From NCBI GenBank assembly GCA_003139545.1, contig PLJC01000036.1, forward strand, positions 1 to 53,574: 53,574 nt of DNA, written 5' to 3'. Of the stretch, positions 18,003 through 26,232 are shown piece by piece; the first letter of the stretch is position 1; each line of letters begins with the position of its first letter. The notes beneath the pieces are model-generated. The model worked only from the letters and a program-made list of their open reading frames with translations. It was not told where the DNA came from and did not search any database. The DNA is from Actinomycetota bacterium. GTDB lineage: Bacteria; Actinomycetota; Thermoleophilia; Gaiellales; Gaiellaceae. A program made the position numbers and the translations under genes.

Positions 18003-18031
18003 TACTCTGAAACGGACTGAGCCGTCCGGTT
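18003..18031 (+). promoter_or_regulatory. -10 element and TetR-type operator upstream of MFS gene
   Basis: TACTCT (18003-18008) is followed by an imperfect palindrome 18010-18031 with perfect CGGAC/GTCCG half-sites around a 6-base centre. Its place right after the -10 suits repression by the TetR regulator encoded in the same operon. Confidence 0.45.
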
Positions 18032-18052
18032 ACAGATTGGAGAACGTTTCGC

Positions 18053-19486
18053 ATGAGCCAGCGCACCTCGACGAATCCCTGGGTCGTCCTCGTCCTGATC
18101 TGCATCGCGCAGTTCATGGTCGTCCTCGACGCGACCATCGTGAACGTCGCGCTCCCGTCCATCCAGAAGGATCTCGGGCTGAGCGAGGCCAACCTCCAGT
18201 GGATCATCAACGCCTACACGCTCGTCTTCGGCGGCTTCCTGCTGCTCGGCGGGCGCGCCGGCGACCTGCTCGGGCGTAAGCGGCTCTTCCTCATCGGGCT
18301 CGTCATCTTCACGTCGGCATCGCTCTTGAACGGGCTCTCGTCGAGCTCCGGCCAGCTCATCGGCTTCCGCGCGCTCCAGGGCCTCGGCGCCGCGCTTGTG
18401 TCGCCGGCGGCGCTCTCGATCATCTCGACGACGTTCGCCGAGGGCAAAGAGCGCGCGAAGGCGCTCGGCGTCTGGGCCGCGATCGCCATCGGCGGCTCGG
18501 CGTTCGGTCTCGTGCTCGGCGGCTGGCTGACGCAGTCGTTCTCGTGGCCGTGGATCTTCTTCGTCAACGTGCCGGTCGGCGTGTTCGCGTTCTTCGCGGC
18601 GCTCCGTCTCGTGCCGGAGTCGAAGGACGAGCACGCGCACAAGGGCTACGACCTGGGCGGCGCCGTAACCGTCACCGGCGGTCTGATGACGCTCGTCTAC
18701 GCGATCGTCAAGGCCGAGACCAAGGGCTGGGGCTCGACCACGACGATCGGTCTCTTCGTTCTCGCGGTGGCGTTGCTCGGTGCATTCGTCCTGCTCGAGC
18801 TCCGCTCCGCGTCGCCGCTCGTTCGACTCTCGATCTTCCGCGTGCGCTCGCTCCTGACCGCAAACCTGACGATGTTCCTCGTTATGTCGGGGATGTTTGC
18901 GATGTTCTTCTTCAACACGCTGTACGTGCAGCGCGTTCTCGGCTATCACCCGTTGAAGGCCGGCATAGCGTTCCTGCCGTTCACCGCCGGGATCATGCTT
19001 TCGGCCGGGCTCGCGTCGACCCTCGCGCCGCGCATCGGCGTGCGGCCCGTGGCAGCCGTCGGGATGCTCCTGACGGCGATCGGGATGCTGCTCTTCGCAC
19101 GCATGCCGGTGCACGGCTCCTACGCCACCGACATCCTCCCCGGGATGATCGTCGCCTCCCTCGGCATGGGCGCCGTGTTCATGCCGCTGACGCTCGTTGC
19201 GACGACGGGGCTGCGCGACGAGGACCAGGGCCTTGCGTCCGGTCTGTTCAACACGTCGCAACAGATCGGCGGCGCGCTCGGGCTCGCGATCCTGACGACG
19301 CTCGCCGCGAGCCAGACGCACGGCGGCTCGCACGCGCAGCTCGTGCATGGCTTCCACTATGCCTTTGCCGGGGCCGCGTGCTTGGTGCTCGTCGCGCTCG
19401 TTGTGATGCTTTCGCTGCTGCGCAAGCGCGACGTCGCGCGGATCGAGTCCGAGGTGAGGGACGGGGCAATCGCCGTCGGCGCATGA
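18053..19486 (+). CDS. MFS drug exporter, DHA2/EmrB-QacA type (14 helices)
   Basis: Proton-driven efflux transporter. The 477-residue protein has about 14 hydrophobic helices. Family motifs are visible: VVLDATIVNVALPSIQ in helix 1 (motif D1) and the cytoplasmic loop GGRAGDLLGRKRLF (motif A). The ATG at 18053 follows GGAGA (18039-18043) at an acceptable distance. It overlaps the downstream tetR start by ATGA, so exporter and regulator form one transcript. The pair interrupts the lipA-lipB/dehydrogenase neighbourhood and is probably a later insertion. The drug or metabolite exported cannot be told from sequence. Confidence 0.92.
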   Translation: MSQRTSTNPWVVLVLICIAQFMVVLDATIVNVALPSIQKDLGLSEANLQWIINAYTLVFGGFLLLGGRAGDLLGRKRLFLIGLVIFTSASLLNGLSSSSGQLIGFRALQGLGAALVSPAALSIISTTFAEGKERAKALGVWAAIAIGGSAFGLVLGGWLTQSFSWPWIFFVNVPVGVFAFFAALRLVPESKDEHAHKGYDLGGAVTVTGGLMTLVYAIVKAETKGWGSTTTIGLFVLAVALLGAFVLLELRSASPLVRLSIFRVRSLLTANLTMFLVMSGMFAMFFFNTLYVQRVLGYHPLKAGIAFLPFTAGIMLSAGLASTLAPRIGVRPVAAVGMLLTAIGMLLFARMPVHGSYATDILPGMIVASLGMGAVFMPLTLVATTGLRDEDQGLASGLFNTSQQIGGALGLAILTTLAASQTHGGSHAQLVHGFHYAFAGAACLVLVALVVMLSLLRKRDVARIESEVRDGAIAVGA

Positions 19487-19968
19487 GGGCCGACGCGCAA
19501 CGCAATCTCGACCGCGTCATCGGCGCGGCGTGCGAATGCTTCGCCGAGGGCGGCGTCGACGTCAGCGTGGACGATGTCGCCCGCCGCGCCGGGGTCGGTC
19601 ACGGGACGGTCTTCCGCCGCTTCCCGACGAAGGAGGCGTTGCTCGACGCAGTGCTCGGCAAGGAGCTCGACCGCATGGTGCTGCTCGCGCAAGGGGCGCT
19701 CGTCGAGGAGGACCCGTGGGACGGGTTTGCGGGCTTCTTTCGCGCTGCTGCCGACGGCTATGCGCGCAACCGCGCGCTCGTCGAGTCGAAGGAGCGCTGC
19801 CAGGAGCTGCCGCAGATGCTCGTGGTGCAAGAGTCGGCGCACGAGCTCGTTCGCCGCGCGCAGAAGGCGCACGTGCTTCGGCGCGACCTCACCGCCGACG
19901 AGATCTTCGAGCTCGTTCCCGCGGCGAGCCGGTTCCCCGACGTGATCCTCGACGGGCTACGCGGATAA
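19483..19968 (+). CDS. TetR-family transcriptional regulator
   Basis: A 161-residue regulator with the TetR N-terminal helix-turn-helix: VDDVARRAGVGHGTVFRRF at about residues 28-46, followed by PTKEALLDAVL. The ligand-binding part is short. The ATG at 19483 overlaps the exporter stop by 4 nt, and a palindrome with CGGAC half-sites lies downstream of the exporter -10 (18010-18031), so autoregulation of the exporter operon is likely. Its 3' end overlaps the convergent lipB by 12 nt. Confidence 0.9.
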   Translation: MRADAQRNLDRVIGAACECFAEGGVDVSVDDVARRAGVGHGTVFRRFPTKEALLDAVLGKELDRMVLLAQGALVEEDPWDGFAGFFRAAADGYARNRALVESKERCQELPQMLVVQESAHELVRRAQKAHVLRRDLTADEIFELVPAASRFPDVILDGLRG

Positions 19969-20724
19969 CCCGGCGTGCGTCGGCTGCGGCCAAAGGCCCG
20001 CGCCGCCGTCCGCCGGTAGATCGTCGAACTCGAGGTCGAAGACCTCCGCGAGTGCCGCGATCGCGTGCGGCCGCACCTCGTCGACGGTGACGTCGCGACC
20101 GGCCTCGCGCGAGATGGTCGTGAACGCGGCGTCCTCGAGACCGCACGCCGTGATCCACTCCGTGAACGGCGCCGGGTCGAGGTTGACGTTCAGCGCATAG
20201 CCGTGCGTCGTCACCCAACGGGAGACGTGCACGCCGATGGAGGCGATCTTCCGCGGCGGCGGCGTGAGCCAGACGCCGGTGAGCTCGTCGATGCGCTCGC
20301 CCTCGAGCGCGAACGGCACCAGCGTCCGGATGAGCGCCTCCTCGAGGTTCCGGACGTACTGCTTGACGTCACGGCCGTGCCGCTTCAGGTCGATGACCGG
20401 ATAGCAGACGAGCTGGCCCGGCCCGTGATACGTCGACTTGCCGCCGCGGTCGGTCTCGACGATCTCGACCTCCGTGCTCTCCGGCAGGTGCAGTTCCGCG
20501 CTCTCGTCCGTCCGGCGGCCGAGCGTGATCACCGGGGGATGCTCGAGGAGGATGACGGTGTCGGGGATCGCCCCCTGCGACACCGCGCCCGCGAGCGAGC
20601 GCTGCAGATCCCAGGCCTCGCGATAGGGAACCTGCCCGAGCTGCAGCAGGTAGGAGCCTTTAGGTGCCGTCGCCTTCCCAGTTCTCGAGGCGCTCGCGCA
20701 GATCGCGGAGGAAGCGGCCGGCAT
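19957..20724 (-). CDS. lipB: Octanoyltransferase
   Basis: Transfers octanoate from acyl carrier protein to the lipoyl domain lysine of E2 and related subunits, the step before LipA. Signatures: HPPVITLGRRT, RGGKSTYHGPGQLVCYPVIDL, KIASIGVHVSRWVTTHGYALNV with the active-site Lys, and the ITACGLED segment holding the active-site Cys. The only ATG (20724) makes it overlap the E2 3' end by 65 nt. The conserved LipB N-terminus starts near YLLQLGQVPYREAW, so a shorter non-ATG start (for example a CTG near 20650, behind AAAGG) is possible. It is co-directional with and directly downstream of E2. Confidence 0.92.
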   Translation of the reverse strand: MPAASSAICASASRTGKATAPKGSYLLQLGQVPYREAWDLQRSLAGAVSQGAIPDTVILLEHPPVITLGRRTDESAELHLPESTEVEIVETDRGGKSTYHGPGQLVCYPVIDLKRHGRDVKQYVRNLEEALIRTLVPFALEGERIDELTGVWLTPPPRKIASIGVHVSRWVTTHGYALNVNLDPAPFTEWITACGLEDAAFTTISREAGRDVTVDEVRPHAIAALAEVFDLEFDDLPADGGAGLWPQPTHAGLSA

Positions 20725-21967
20725 ACGCGCCGTCGACGAGTCGGTGGTCGTACGTGAGCGTGATGTTCATGATCGGCTTGATCGCGATCGCGTCGTTGCC
20801 GTCCTCGTCGGTGACGACCCACGGGCGCTTCACGAGCGCGTACGTGCCGAGGATCGCCGACTGCGGCTGGTTGATCACCGGCGTCCCGTGGAACGTCCCG
20901 TATCCGCCCGGGTTCGTGATCGTGAACGTGCCGCCCTGGACGTCGTCCGGCAGAAGCTTCTTGTCGCGCGCGCGCGAGGCGAGGTCCGCGATCCCGCGAG
21001 CGACGCCGAGCAGGTTGAGGCCTTCGGCGTTCCGGATCACCGGGACGATGAGGCCCTTGCCGTCCGCGAGCTCGACGGCGATGCCGAGGTTCACGTAGTT
21101 GCGCGTCACGATCGAGTCGCCGCGCAGCTCGCCGTTCACGTACGGGTAGTCCTTGAGCGTGTCGGTCGCCGCGCGCGCGACGAACGCGAGGTACGTCGGG
21201 TTCACGCCGTACGCGGACTGGAACTCCTTCTTCAGCGCAGCGCGGGCGGCGACGATCTTCGACATGTCGACCTCGATCGCGCTCGTGACGTGCGCGGCCG
21301 TGTCGAGCGAGCGGCGCATGTGCTCGGCGATGCCACGCCGCATCGCGGAGACCGGCTCGACCTGCTCTCCGGTCTGCGGCGCCGGGGCGGGCGCGGTAGG
21401 CGCGGGTGGCGCCTTGGGCGCTTCGGCGGCGGCCGGAGCCTGCGGCGCGGCCGGAGCAGGGCCGGACTCGACGAAGGCGAGGATGTCCTGCTTCGTCACG
21501 CGGCCTCCGCGGCCGGTGCCGGGAATCTGGTTCGGGTCGATGCCGTGCTCGGATGCGATGCGCGCCACCACGGGCGAGACGAACTTGCCGTTGCCCGAGG
21601 GCTCGGCGACGGGCTCGGGGGCTGCCGCGGGTGCGGGAGCGGGAGCTTCGGCGACGGGCGTAGGCGTCGGCGCAGCCTCTGGTTCCGGTGCGGGAGCCGG
21701 TGCGGGCGCCGTGCCGGCGGAGCCGCCGATCTGGGCGAGCTTCGTGCCGACGTCGACGGTCTCGCCCTCCTGGACGAGGATCTGCACGACTGTGCCAGAG
21801 GCCGGGCTCGGCACCTCGGTGTCGACCTTGTCCGTCGAGATCTCGAGCAGCGGCTCGTCGGCCTCGATCTGCTCGCCCTCGCGCTTCAGCCACTTCGTGA
21901 CCGTCCCCTCCGAGACGGACACACCCATCTGCGGCATGACGACGTCGACTGCGGTCTCGGTGGCCAC
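20660..21967 (-). CDS. 2-oxoacid dehydrogenase E2 (dihydrolipoyl acyltransferase)
   Basis: Acyltransferase core of a pyruvate or branched-chain 2-oxoacid dehydrogenase complex, about 435 residues. Order: one lipoyl domain (residues 1-80, lipoylated Lys in EISTDKVDTEV), a long Ala/Pro linker, the E1/E3-binding domain (FVSPVVARIASEHGID, about residue 130-165), a second Ala/Pro linker, and the catalytic domain ending in the active-site DHRLVDGAYAG. I use the GTG at 21965-21967; a TTG at 21973 overlaps the E1beta stop (TTGA) and is also possible. It follows E1alpha and E1beta, and lipB lies directly downstream. No E3 gene is in the window. Confidence 0.94.
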   Translation of the reverse strand: MATETAVDVVMPQMGVSVSEGTVTKWLKREGEQIEADEPLLEISTDKVDTEVPSPASGTVVQILVQEGETVDVGTKLAQIGGSAGTAPAPAPAPEPEAAPTPTPVAEAPAPAPAAAPEPVAEPSGNGKFVSPVVARIASEHGIDPNQIPGTGRGGRVTKQDILAFVESGPAPAAPQAPAAAEAPKAPPAPTAPAPAPQTGEQVEPVSAMRRGIAEHMRRSLDTAAHVTSAIEVDMSKIVAARAALKKEFQSAYGVNPTYLAFVARAATDTLKDYPYVNGELRGDSIVTRNYVNLGIAVELADGKGLIVPVIRNAEGLNLLGVARGIADLASRARDKKLLPDDVQGGTFTITNPGGYGTFHGTPVINQPQSAILGTYALVKRPWVVTDEDGNDAIAIKPIMNITLTYDHRLVDGAYAGRFLRDLRERLENWEGDGT

Positions 21968-21969
21968 GA

Positions 21970-22944
21970 TCAATACCCCGCCAGGTCGCGCAGGCCGGCG
22001 ACGACGTCTTCGACCTGCGGGATGAACGCCTTCTCGAGCGGCGGGGAGAACGGCACCGGCGTGTCGGGCGCGGCGACGCGCTTCACCGGCGCGTCGAGCT
22101 CCTCGAATGCCTCCTCGGCGATCGTCGCCGCGATCTCTGCGCCGAAGCCGCCGGTGCGCGTGTCCTCGTGCAGGACGAGCACCTTCGACGTCTTGCGCAC
22201 CGAGTCGAGCACTGCGGCCTTGTCCCACGGCATGACGCTGCGCAGATCGATCACCTCGACGGAGACGCCGTCGTTCTCGAGCTGCTGCGCGGCTTCGTCG
22301 GCGGTGTACACCATCGCGCCCCACGTGATGACGGAGATGTCCTTGCCGAGCCGGTGCGTGCGCGCCTTGCCGATCGGCACCGTGTAGCGCTCCTCGGGCA
22401 CTTCGCCCTTGATGCGGCGGTACAGGTGCTTGTGCTCGAAATAGAGGACGGGGCTCGGATCCTCGATGGCGCTGATCAAGAGCCCCTTCGCGTCCTCGGG
22501 CGTCGCCGGGCAGACGCACTTCAGTCCCGGGACGTGCGCGAACGAGGACTCCGGGTTCTGCGAGTGGAACGGGCCGCCGGAGAAGCCGCCGCCGGACGGG
22601 AGCCGGACGACGATCGGCACGGGCGTGCCGACGCGCCAGCGTTGCTTCGCCGCGACGGTGACGAGCTGGTCCCACGCGCACGACACGAAGTCGGCGAACT
22701 GCATCTCGGCGACGGGGCGCAGCCCCATCATCGAAGCGCCGGTGCACGCGCCGATGATCGCGGTCTCGGCGAGCGGCGCGTCGATGACGCGCCACGGCCC
22801 GAACTCCTCCTGGAACCCGAGCGACACCTTGAACGCGCCGCCGTACACGCCGACGTCCTCGCCGATGAGGAAGACGCGCTTGTCGCGTCGCATCTCGGTG
22901 CGGAGCGCGTCGGAGATCGCTTGAAGGTAGGTGAGCTCGGCCAT
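21970..22944 (-). CDS. 2-oxoacid dehydrogenase E1 beta subunit
   Basis: Transketolase-like C-terminal half of the thiamine-diphosphate-dependent E1 component. The 324-residue product shows GEDVGVYGGAFKVS near residue 28, APLAETAIIGACTGASMMGLRP near residue 55, FADFVSCAWDQL near residue 82 and SGGGFSGGPFHSQNPE near residue 117, all conserved in E1 beta. The ATG at 22942-22944 touches a 166-bp palindromic element whose end supplies a CGGAG ribosome-binding site on the minus strand. Whether the substrate is pyruvate or branched-chain 2-oxoacids cannot be settled from the sequence. Confidence 0.94.
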   Translation of the reverse strand: MAELTYLQAISDALRTEMRRDKRVFLIGEDVGVYGGAFKVSLGFQEEFGPWRVIDAPLAETAIIGACTGASMMGLRPVAEMQFADFVSCAWDQLVTVAAKQRWRVGTPVPIVVRLPSGGGFSGGPFHSQNPESSFAHVPGLKCVCPATPEDAKGLLISAIEDPSPVLYFEHKHLYRRIKGEVPEERYTVPIGKARTHRLGKDISVITWGAMVYTADEAAQQLENDGVSVEVIDLRSVMPWDKAAVLDSVRKTSKVLVLHEDTRTGGFGAEIAATIAEEAFEELDAPVKRVAAPDTPVPFSPPLEKAFIPQVEDVVAGLRDLAGY

Positions 22945-23110
22945 TAGTGCTGACTCCGGTGACGTTTTCGCGGCTCTGAGCCGCGAGACGCAAGCGAGGC
23001 AAGGACGCAGGGAGCGCCGATAGCAGAGGCTATCGGCGTGACTGAGGACGCAGCATCGCGCCGCGGATCGCGGTTCAGAGCTGCACTAAATGTCGCCGGG
23101 GTCAGCACTA
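22945..23110. repeat. 166-bp imperfect palindromic element (MITE- or structured-RNA-like)
   Basis: The ends are inverted copies: TAGTGCTGACTCCGGTGAC at 22945-22963 and the inverse of TAGTGCTGACCCCGGCGAC at 23092-23110 (17 of 19 match). Reading inward, both arms continue with GCTCTGA(G/A)CCGCGA and end in a perfect central hairpin CCGATAGC-AGAG-GCTATCGG. The element fills the E1alpha-E1beta gap exactly. It supplies the E1alpha TAG stop at one end and the E1beta ribosome-binding region at the other. Confidence 0.85.
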
Positions 23111-24154
23111 TTTGTGGTGGGGAGTGTCGAGGTCTTCCGCCGACGCGTAGACGCCGTGCAGGAGGTCGGCGGGATCCGGCATCGGCGACTGCTCCGCGCG
23201 CTGGAGCGCGTCGTTCAAGAGCTTCTTCACGCCGGTGGTGATCTCGTCCTCCTCCTCGTCCGTCATGTCGACGTTCGCGCGCAGCCAGGTGCGGAAGCGC
23301 TCGATCGGATCGGACTCGGCCCACTTCTCGAACATCACCTTGGGCACGTAGAACGCGTCGTCGTGCACTGCGTGCCCTTCCATGCGGAGCGTGAGGCACT
23401 CGAGCAGCGTCGGCCCACCGCCGGCGCGCGCCTTCTCGATCGCGCGCTTCGCCTCGCGGTAGACCGCGAGGACGTCGGTGCCGTCGACGACGACGCCTTC
23501 GAAGCCGTACGCCTGTGCGCGGTCGGCGACATGCTCGGTCGCGTACTCGAGGTGCGTCGGGGTCGAGTACGCCCACTGGTTGTTGTCGCAGACGAAGACG
23601 ACCGGCAGCTCGCGCGTGCCGGCGAACGTCATTCCCTCGTGCGTGTCGCCGCGCGCGGATGCGCCTTCGCCGAACCAGGCGAGTGCAACGCGCGCTTCCT
23701 CGCGAATCCTGAAGGCGAGACCCGCACCGATGGCAACCGGGAGCATCGCCGGAAGATGGCTGACCATTGCGATCAGCCCGAGCGACGACTCCGCCATGTG
23801 CACGTTGCCGTCGCGGCCGTGCGTCGGGCCGTCCTGCCGGCCCATGTACTGCGCGAAGATGTGCCAGGGCTGGACGCCGCGCGTGATGTGCACGCCCATG
23901 TCGCGATGCAGCGGCGCGCCCACGTCGTCCGGGCCCATCGCCGTCGCGACGCCGACGGCCGCGGCCTCGTTGCCGCGACCGGTGTAGAACGAGCCGGGGA
24001 TCTTCCCCTGCCGGTAGAGGATGTGCCCGCGCTCCTCTACGCCGCGCGTGATGACCATGTTGCGGTAGACGCCGAGGAGGTCCTCGCGGTCGAGGCCTGC
24101 CTCACGCACCTCATGGAGCGAGCCGACTGGCTCCGCTTCTCTCGCGACGGCCAT
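23108..24154 (-). CDS. 2-oxoacid dehydrogenase E1 alpha subunit
   Basis: Thiamine-diphosphate-binding subunit of E1, which decarboxylates the 2-oxoacid and acylates the E2 lipoyl group. The 348-residue product contains FYTGRGNEAAAVG near residue 55, RDMGVHITRG near residue 85 and the ThDP motif beginning GEGASARGDTHEG and ending CDNNQWAYS (about residues 163-195). The stop codon TAG is the outer end of the palindromic element. TAGAGT on the minus strand lies 9 nt before the ATG (24154), so the dehydrogenase operon may start here with a leaderless transcript, although adenosine deaminase ends only 12 nt upstream. Confidence 0.94.
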   Translation of the reverse strand: MAVAREAEPVGSLHEVREAGLDREDLLGVYRNMVITRGVEERGHILYRQGKIPGSFYTGRGNEAAAVGVATAMGPDDVGAPLHRDMGVHITRGVQPWHIFAQYMGRQDGPTHGRDGNVHMAESSLGLIAMVSHLPAMLPVAIGAGLAFRIREEARVALAWFGEGASARGDTHEGMTFAGTRELPVVFVCDNNQWAYSTPTHLEYATEHVADRAQAYGFEGVVVDGTDVLAVYREAKRAIEKARAGGGPTLLECLTLRMEGHAVHDDAFYVPKVMFEKWAESDPIERFRTWLRANVDMTDEEEDEITTGVKKLLNDALQRAEQSPMPDPADLLHGVYASAEDLDTPHHK

Positions 24155-24166
24155 CGGGGCTGAACT

Positions 24167-25123
24167 CTAACGCCAGGCGTACTCGGCGCCGACGGCCTGG
24201 AGCCGCGCCCGTGTTTCCTCGTCGCAGAGGGCGCCTGCGACGCCTGCGTCATAGAAGGAGCGCGGCGAGAGCCCGAACGACTCGGCCGCCTCGTAATCAC
24301 GGGTGAGGTCGGTGTCGAACATCGCCGGGTCGTCGGTCGAGATCGAGCAGCGGACGCCGGCGGCGACGAGCCGCGGCAGCGGGTGGTCGGCGAGGGTCGC
24401 GACCGCTCCGGTACGGAGGTTCGAGAGCGGGCAGACGTCGAGCACCGTCCCGCGGCCTGCGAGCTCGCGGACGAGCCCCGAGTCGTCGACGGCACGGATG
24501 CCGTGACGGATACGGTCGGCGCCGAGGCCGTCGAGCGCGCTCCGCACCGAGTCGGCGCCCGCGAGCTCGCCGGCGTGCGGGACCGAGCCGATGCCGCCTT
24601 CTCTTGCGAACGCGAACGCGCGCGCGTACGGCTCCGTCGGGTACTCGAGGCCGCCGACGCCGAGTCCGACGACGCCTCGTTCGCGGTAGGCGACGGCGAA
24701 CCGGGCGACCGTCTCGGCCTCCTCCGCCGAGTAGACGCTGGGGATGTCGGGCGTGAGCCGCACCTCCACGCCGTGCAGCTCGCGTGCCTCTCGCGCGCCG
24801 TCGCAGTACCCGCTGAAGACCTCGTCGGTGTCGAGGCCGCGCCAGAAGCCGGGGACGAAGATCGCCTCGAGGTAGACGGCGCCGTGCGCCGACGCCTCGG
24901 CGGCGTAGTCGACGACGATCTGGCGGAAGTCCTCGTAGCGCTGCAGCGCGCCGGCGGTCAGCTCGAACGTCTCGATGAAGTGGCGGAAGTCCCGGTATGC
25001 GTACAGCGACTCGAGGTCGTCCGGGAGCGCGTAGTCGTTCCGCTTCGCGATCTGCTTCAGCGCCGCAGCTCGCACCGTGCCTTCGAGGTGCACGTGCAGC
25101 TCGATCTTGGGGTAGGGCGTCAT
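24167..25123 (-). CDS. add: Adenosine deaminase family protein
   Basis: Zinc-dependent purine salvage hydrolase converting adenosine (or a related aminopurine nucleoside/base) to the deaminated product. The 318-residue protein has the metal-binding HVHLEGT at residues about 10-16, HAGELAGADSV near residue 180, the HGIRAV His, CPLSNLRTG and the STDDPAMF aspartates near residue 270. The ATG at 25121-25123 overlaps the upstream acetyltransferase stop (ATGA); an 8-codon upstream extension is rejected. Substrate preference (adenosine or adenine) is uncertain. Confidence 0.92.
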   Translation of the reverse strand: MTPYPKIELHVHLEGTVRAAALKQIAKRNDYALPDDLESLYAYRDFRHFIETFELTAGALQRYEDFRQIVVDYAAEASAHGAVYLEAIFVPGFWRGLDTDEVFSGYCDGAREARELHGVEVRLTPDIPSVYSAEEAETVARFAVAYRERGVVGLGVGGLEYPTEPYARAFAFAREGGIGSVPHAGELAGADSVRSALDGLGADRIRHGIRAVDDSGLVRELAGRGTVLDVCPLSNLRTGAVATLADHPLPRLVAAGVRCSISTDDPAMFDTDLTRDYEAAESFGLSPRSFYDAGVAGALCDEETRARLQAVGAEYAWR

Positions 25124-25536
25124 CTGTTTGCTTCGTTGTCGAGCCACCGGCCGACGACGAGCGACCAGAACTCCGGCTGCTCCCGGTAGCCGAGCGAGCG
25201 GTAAAGCGCCTGCGCGTCGTCCGTTTGGAGGCCGATGTGTTGGCCTGGGACTGCATCGGCGAGCATGCGCATGAGCGTCGCCGCGATTCCCTGCCGCCGG
25301 TATGCGGAGTGCGTCCAGACGTCGACGACGTACGCGTTGCAGACGCCGTCGGAGAGCATGCGGGCCATGCCGACGACGCGATCTCCGTCGCGCGCGAAGG
25401 CGACGTGCTGCGACTGCTCGAACGACAGCCGCAGCGCGTCTGCGGTGCGGCCGTTGTCGAAGTCGTCGGCGGCGAGGTCGGCCTTCGCCTGCGCCCAGTC
25501 GATGCCGTCGAGCGTGCTGTCGAAGGTCACGGACAT
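25120..25536 (-). CDS. GNAT-family N-acetyltransferase
   Basis: A 138-residue acetyl-CoA-dependent acyltransferase. The conserved motif A appears as HSAYRRQGIAATLMRML at about residues 75-91, with the preceding strand AYVVDVWT and the C-terminal ALYRSLGYREQPEF, typical of small GNATs. TAGCCT (minus strand, 25544-25549) ends 7 nt before the ATG, indicating a leaderless mRNA. The gene is coupled to adenosine deaminase. The acceptor substrate is unknown. Confidence 0.9.
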   Translation of the reverse strand: MSVTFDSTLDGIDWAQAKADLAADDFDNGRTADALRLSFEQSQHVAFARDGDRVVGMARMLSDGVCNAYVVDVWTHSAYRRQGIAATLMRMLADAVPGQHIGLQTDDAQALYRSLGYREQPEFWSLVVGRWLDNEANR

Positions 25537-25543
25537 CGGGGCG

Positions 25544-25553
25544 AGGCTACAGT
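25544..25553. promoter_or_regulatory. Overlapping divergent -10 elements
   Basis: TAGCCT on the minus strand (25549-25544, 7 nt before the GNAT ATG) and TACAGT on the plus strand (25548-25553, 6 nt before the GTG at 25560) share the TA at 25548-25549. Both genes would be leaderless and start from a shared promoter core. Confidence 0.55.
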
Positions 25554-25559
25554 CGGTGC

Positions 25560-25835
25560 GTGGGCAAGGCCTCGGACTGGCTGCGCGAGGAGCGACGCAA
25601 GGTGCTCGGCGACTGGGTCGCCGTGTGCCTCAAGTGCGGTGCGGGCCGCCGCTGGTTCGAGGAGTTCGAAGCGGAGGTACCGGACGAGTGCCCGCAGTGC
25701 GGCGGAAAGCTTCTGCGCCGCTGCCCGAGTTGCAACGCGGCGTTCTCATCCATCGCCGCGGTCGACTGCGAGGAGTGCGGCAAGCCGATCCGTCCCGACG
25801 AGCTCTTCGGCTCGCCCATCAAGCGCCGCCGCTAG
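25560..25835 (+). CDS. Zinc-ribbon protein of unknown function
   Basis: A 91-residue basic protein with three C-x2-C pairs: CLKCG near residue 23, CPQCG near 44 and CPSCN near 53, then CEECG near 70, enough for two zinc ribbons. The last part, CEECGKPIRPDELFGSP, resembles rubredoxin/DUF2321-like zinc ribbons from memory; I make no functional call. The GTG start at 25560 sits 6 nt after TACAGT, and there is no ribosome-binding site. The 3' end overlaps the convergent ASCH gene by 4 nt. Confidence 0.75.
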   Translation: MGKASDWLREERRKVLGDWVAVCLKCGAGRRWFEEFEAEVPDECPQCGGKLLRRCPSCNAAFSSIAAVDCEECGKPIRPDELFGSPIKRRR

Positions 25836-26215
25836 AACAGCTCGTTGTCGAAGCCGGGCACGACAGGCCCACTGAGGATCTGCGAGAAGCGGATCACGGT
25901 GACGACCTCGTCCGCCTCGACCTCACGGTTGTACAGCTGGCCGAGAAACATCGCCATCTCGTCCGTGCGGCGGATCTCCGGGTTGTCGTGCTCGATCTCG
26001 CGCGGCGACAGCTCGCCGAGGGTCTTTACCTCGACCTTGTCGATGACCGCGTCGAAGACGAACTCGCGCGCGCTGTAGCGGTTGCCGCACAGCACCTTGA
26101 CGACCATCCCCTTCTTGTACTTCCCGGACTTGTCGCCCAGGCGGATGGTGGCCGACTTGCGCCCGGTGCGCAGCTGGTCGGCGACCATGGGGGAGTAGAA
26201 GTTGAGTGCGTACAT
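25832..26215 (-). CDS. ASCH-domain protein
   Basis: A 127-residue PUA-like ASCH-domain protein, a fold proposed to bind RNA or modified nucleosides; some members hydrolyse N4-acetylcytidine. The start MYALNFYSP at the ATG 26213-26215 matches the usual N-terminus. The signature GRKSATIRLGDKSGKYKKG follows near residue 17-35. A TTG at 26236 would overlap the oxidase stop (TTGA) and lies 8 nt after TATGAT, so a longer 134-residue leaderless form is possible. Exact activity unknown. Confidence 0.85.
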   Translation of the reverse strand: MYALNFYSPMVADQLRTGRKSATIRLGDKSGKYKKGMVVKVLCGNRYSAREFVFDAVIDKVEVKTLGELSPREIEHDNPEIRRTDEMAMFLGQLYNREVEADEVVTVIRFSQILSGPVVPGFDNELF

Positions 26216-26232
26216 AGGCTCGCGGCGCCCGC

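Noticed and set aside
17980..19357. Long minus-strand extension of lipA through the MFS exporter
   Set aside because: The real LipA N-terminus begins at 17959; the extension is antisense to a typical transporter and has biased Arg/Glu-rich composition.
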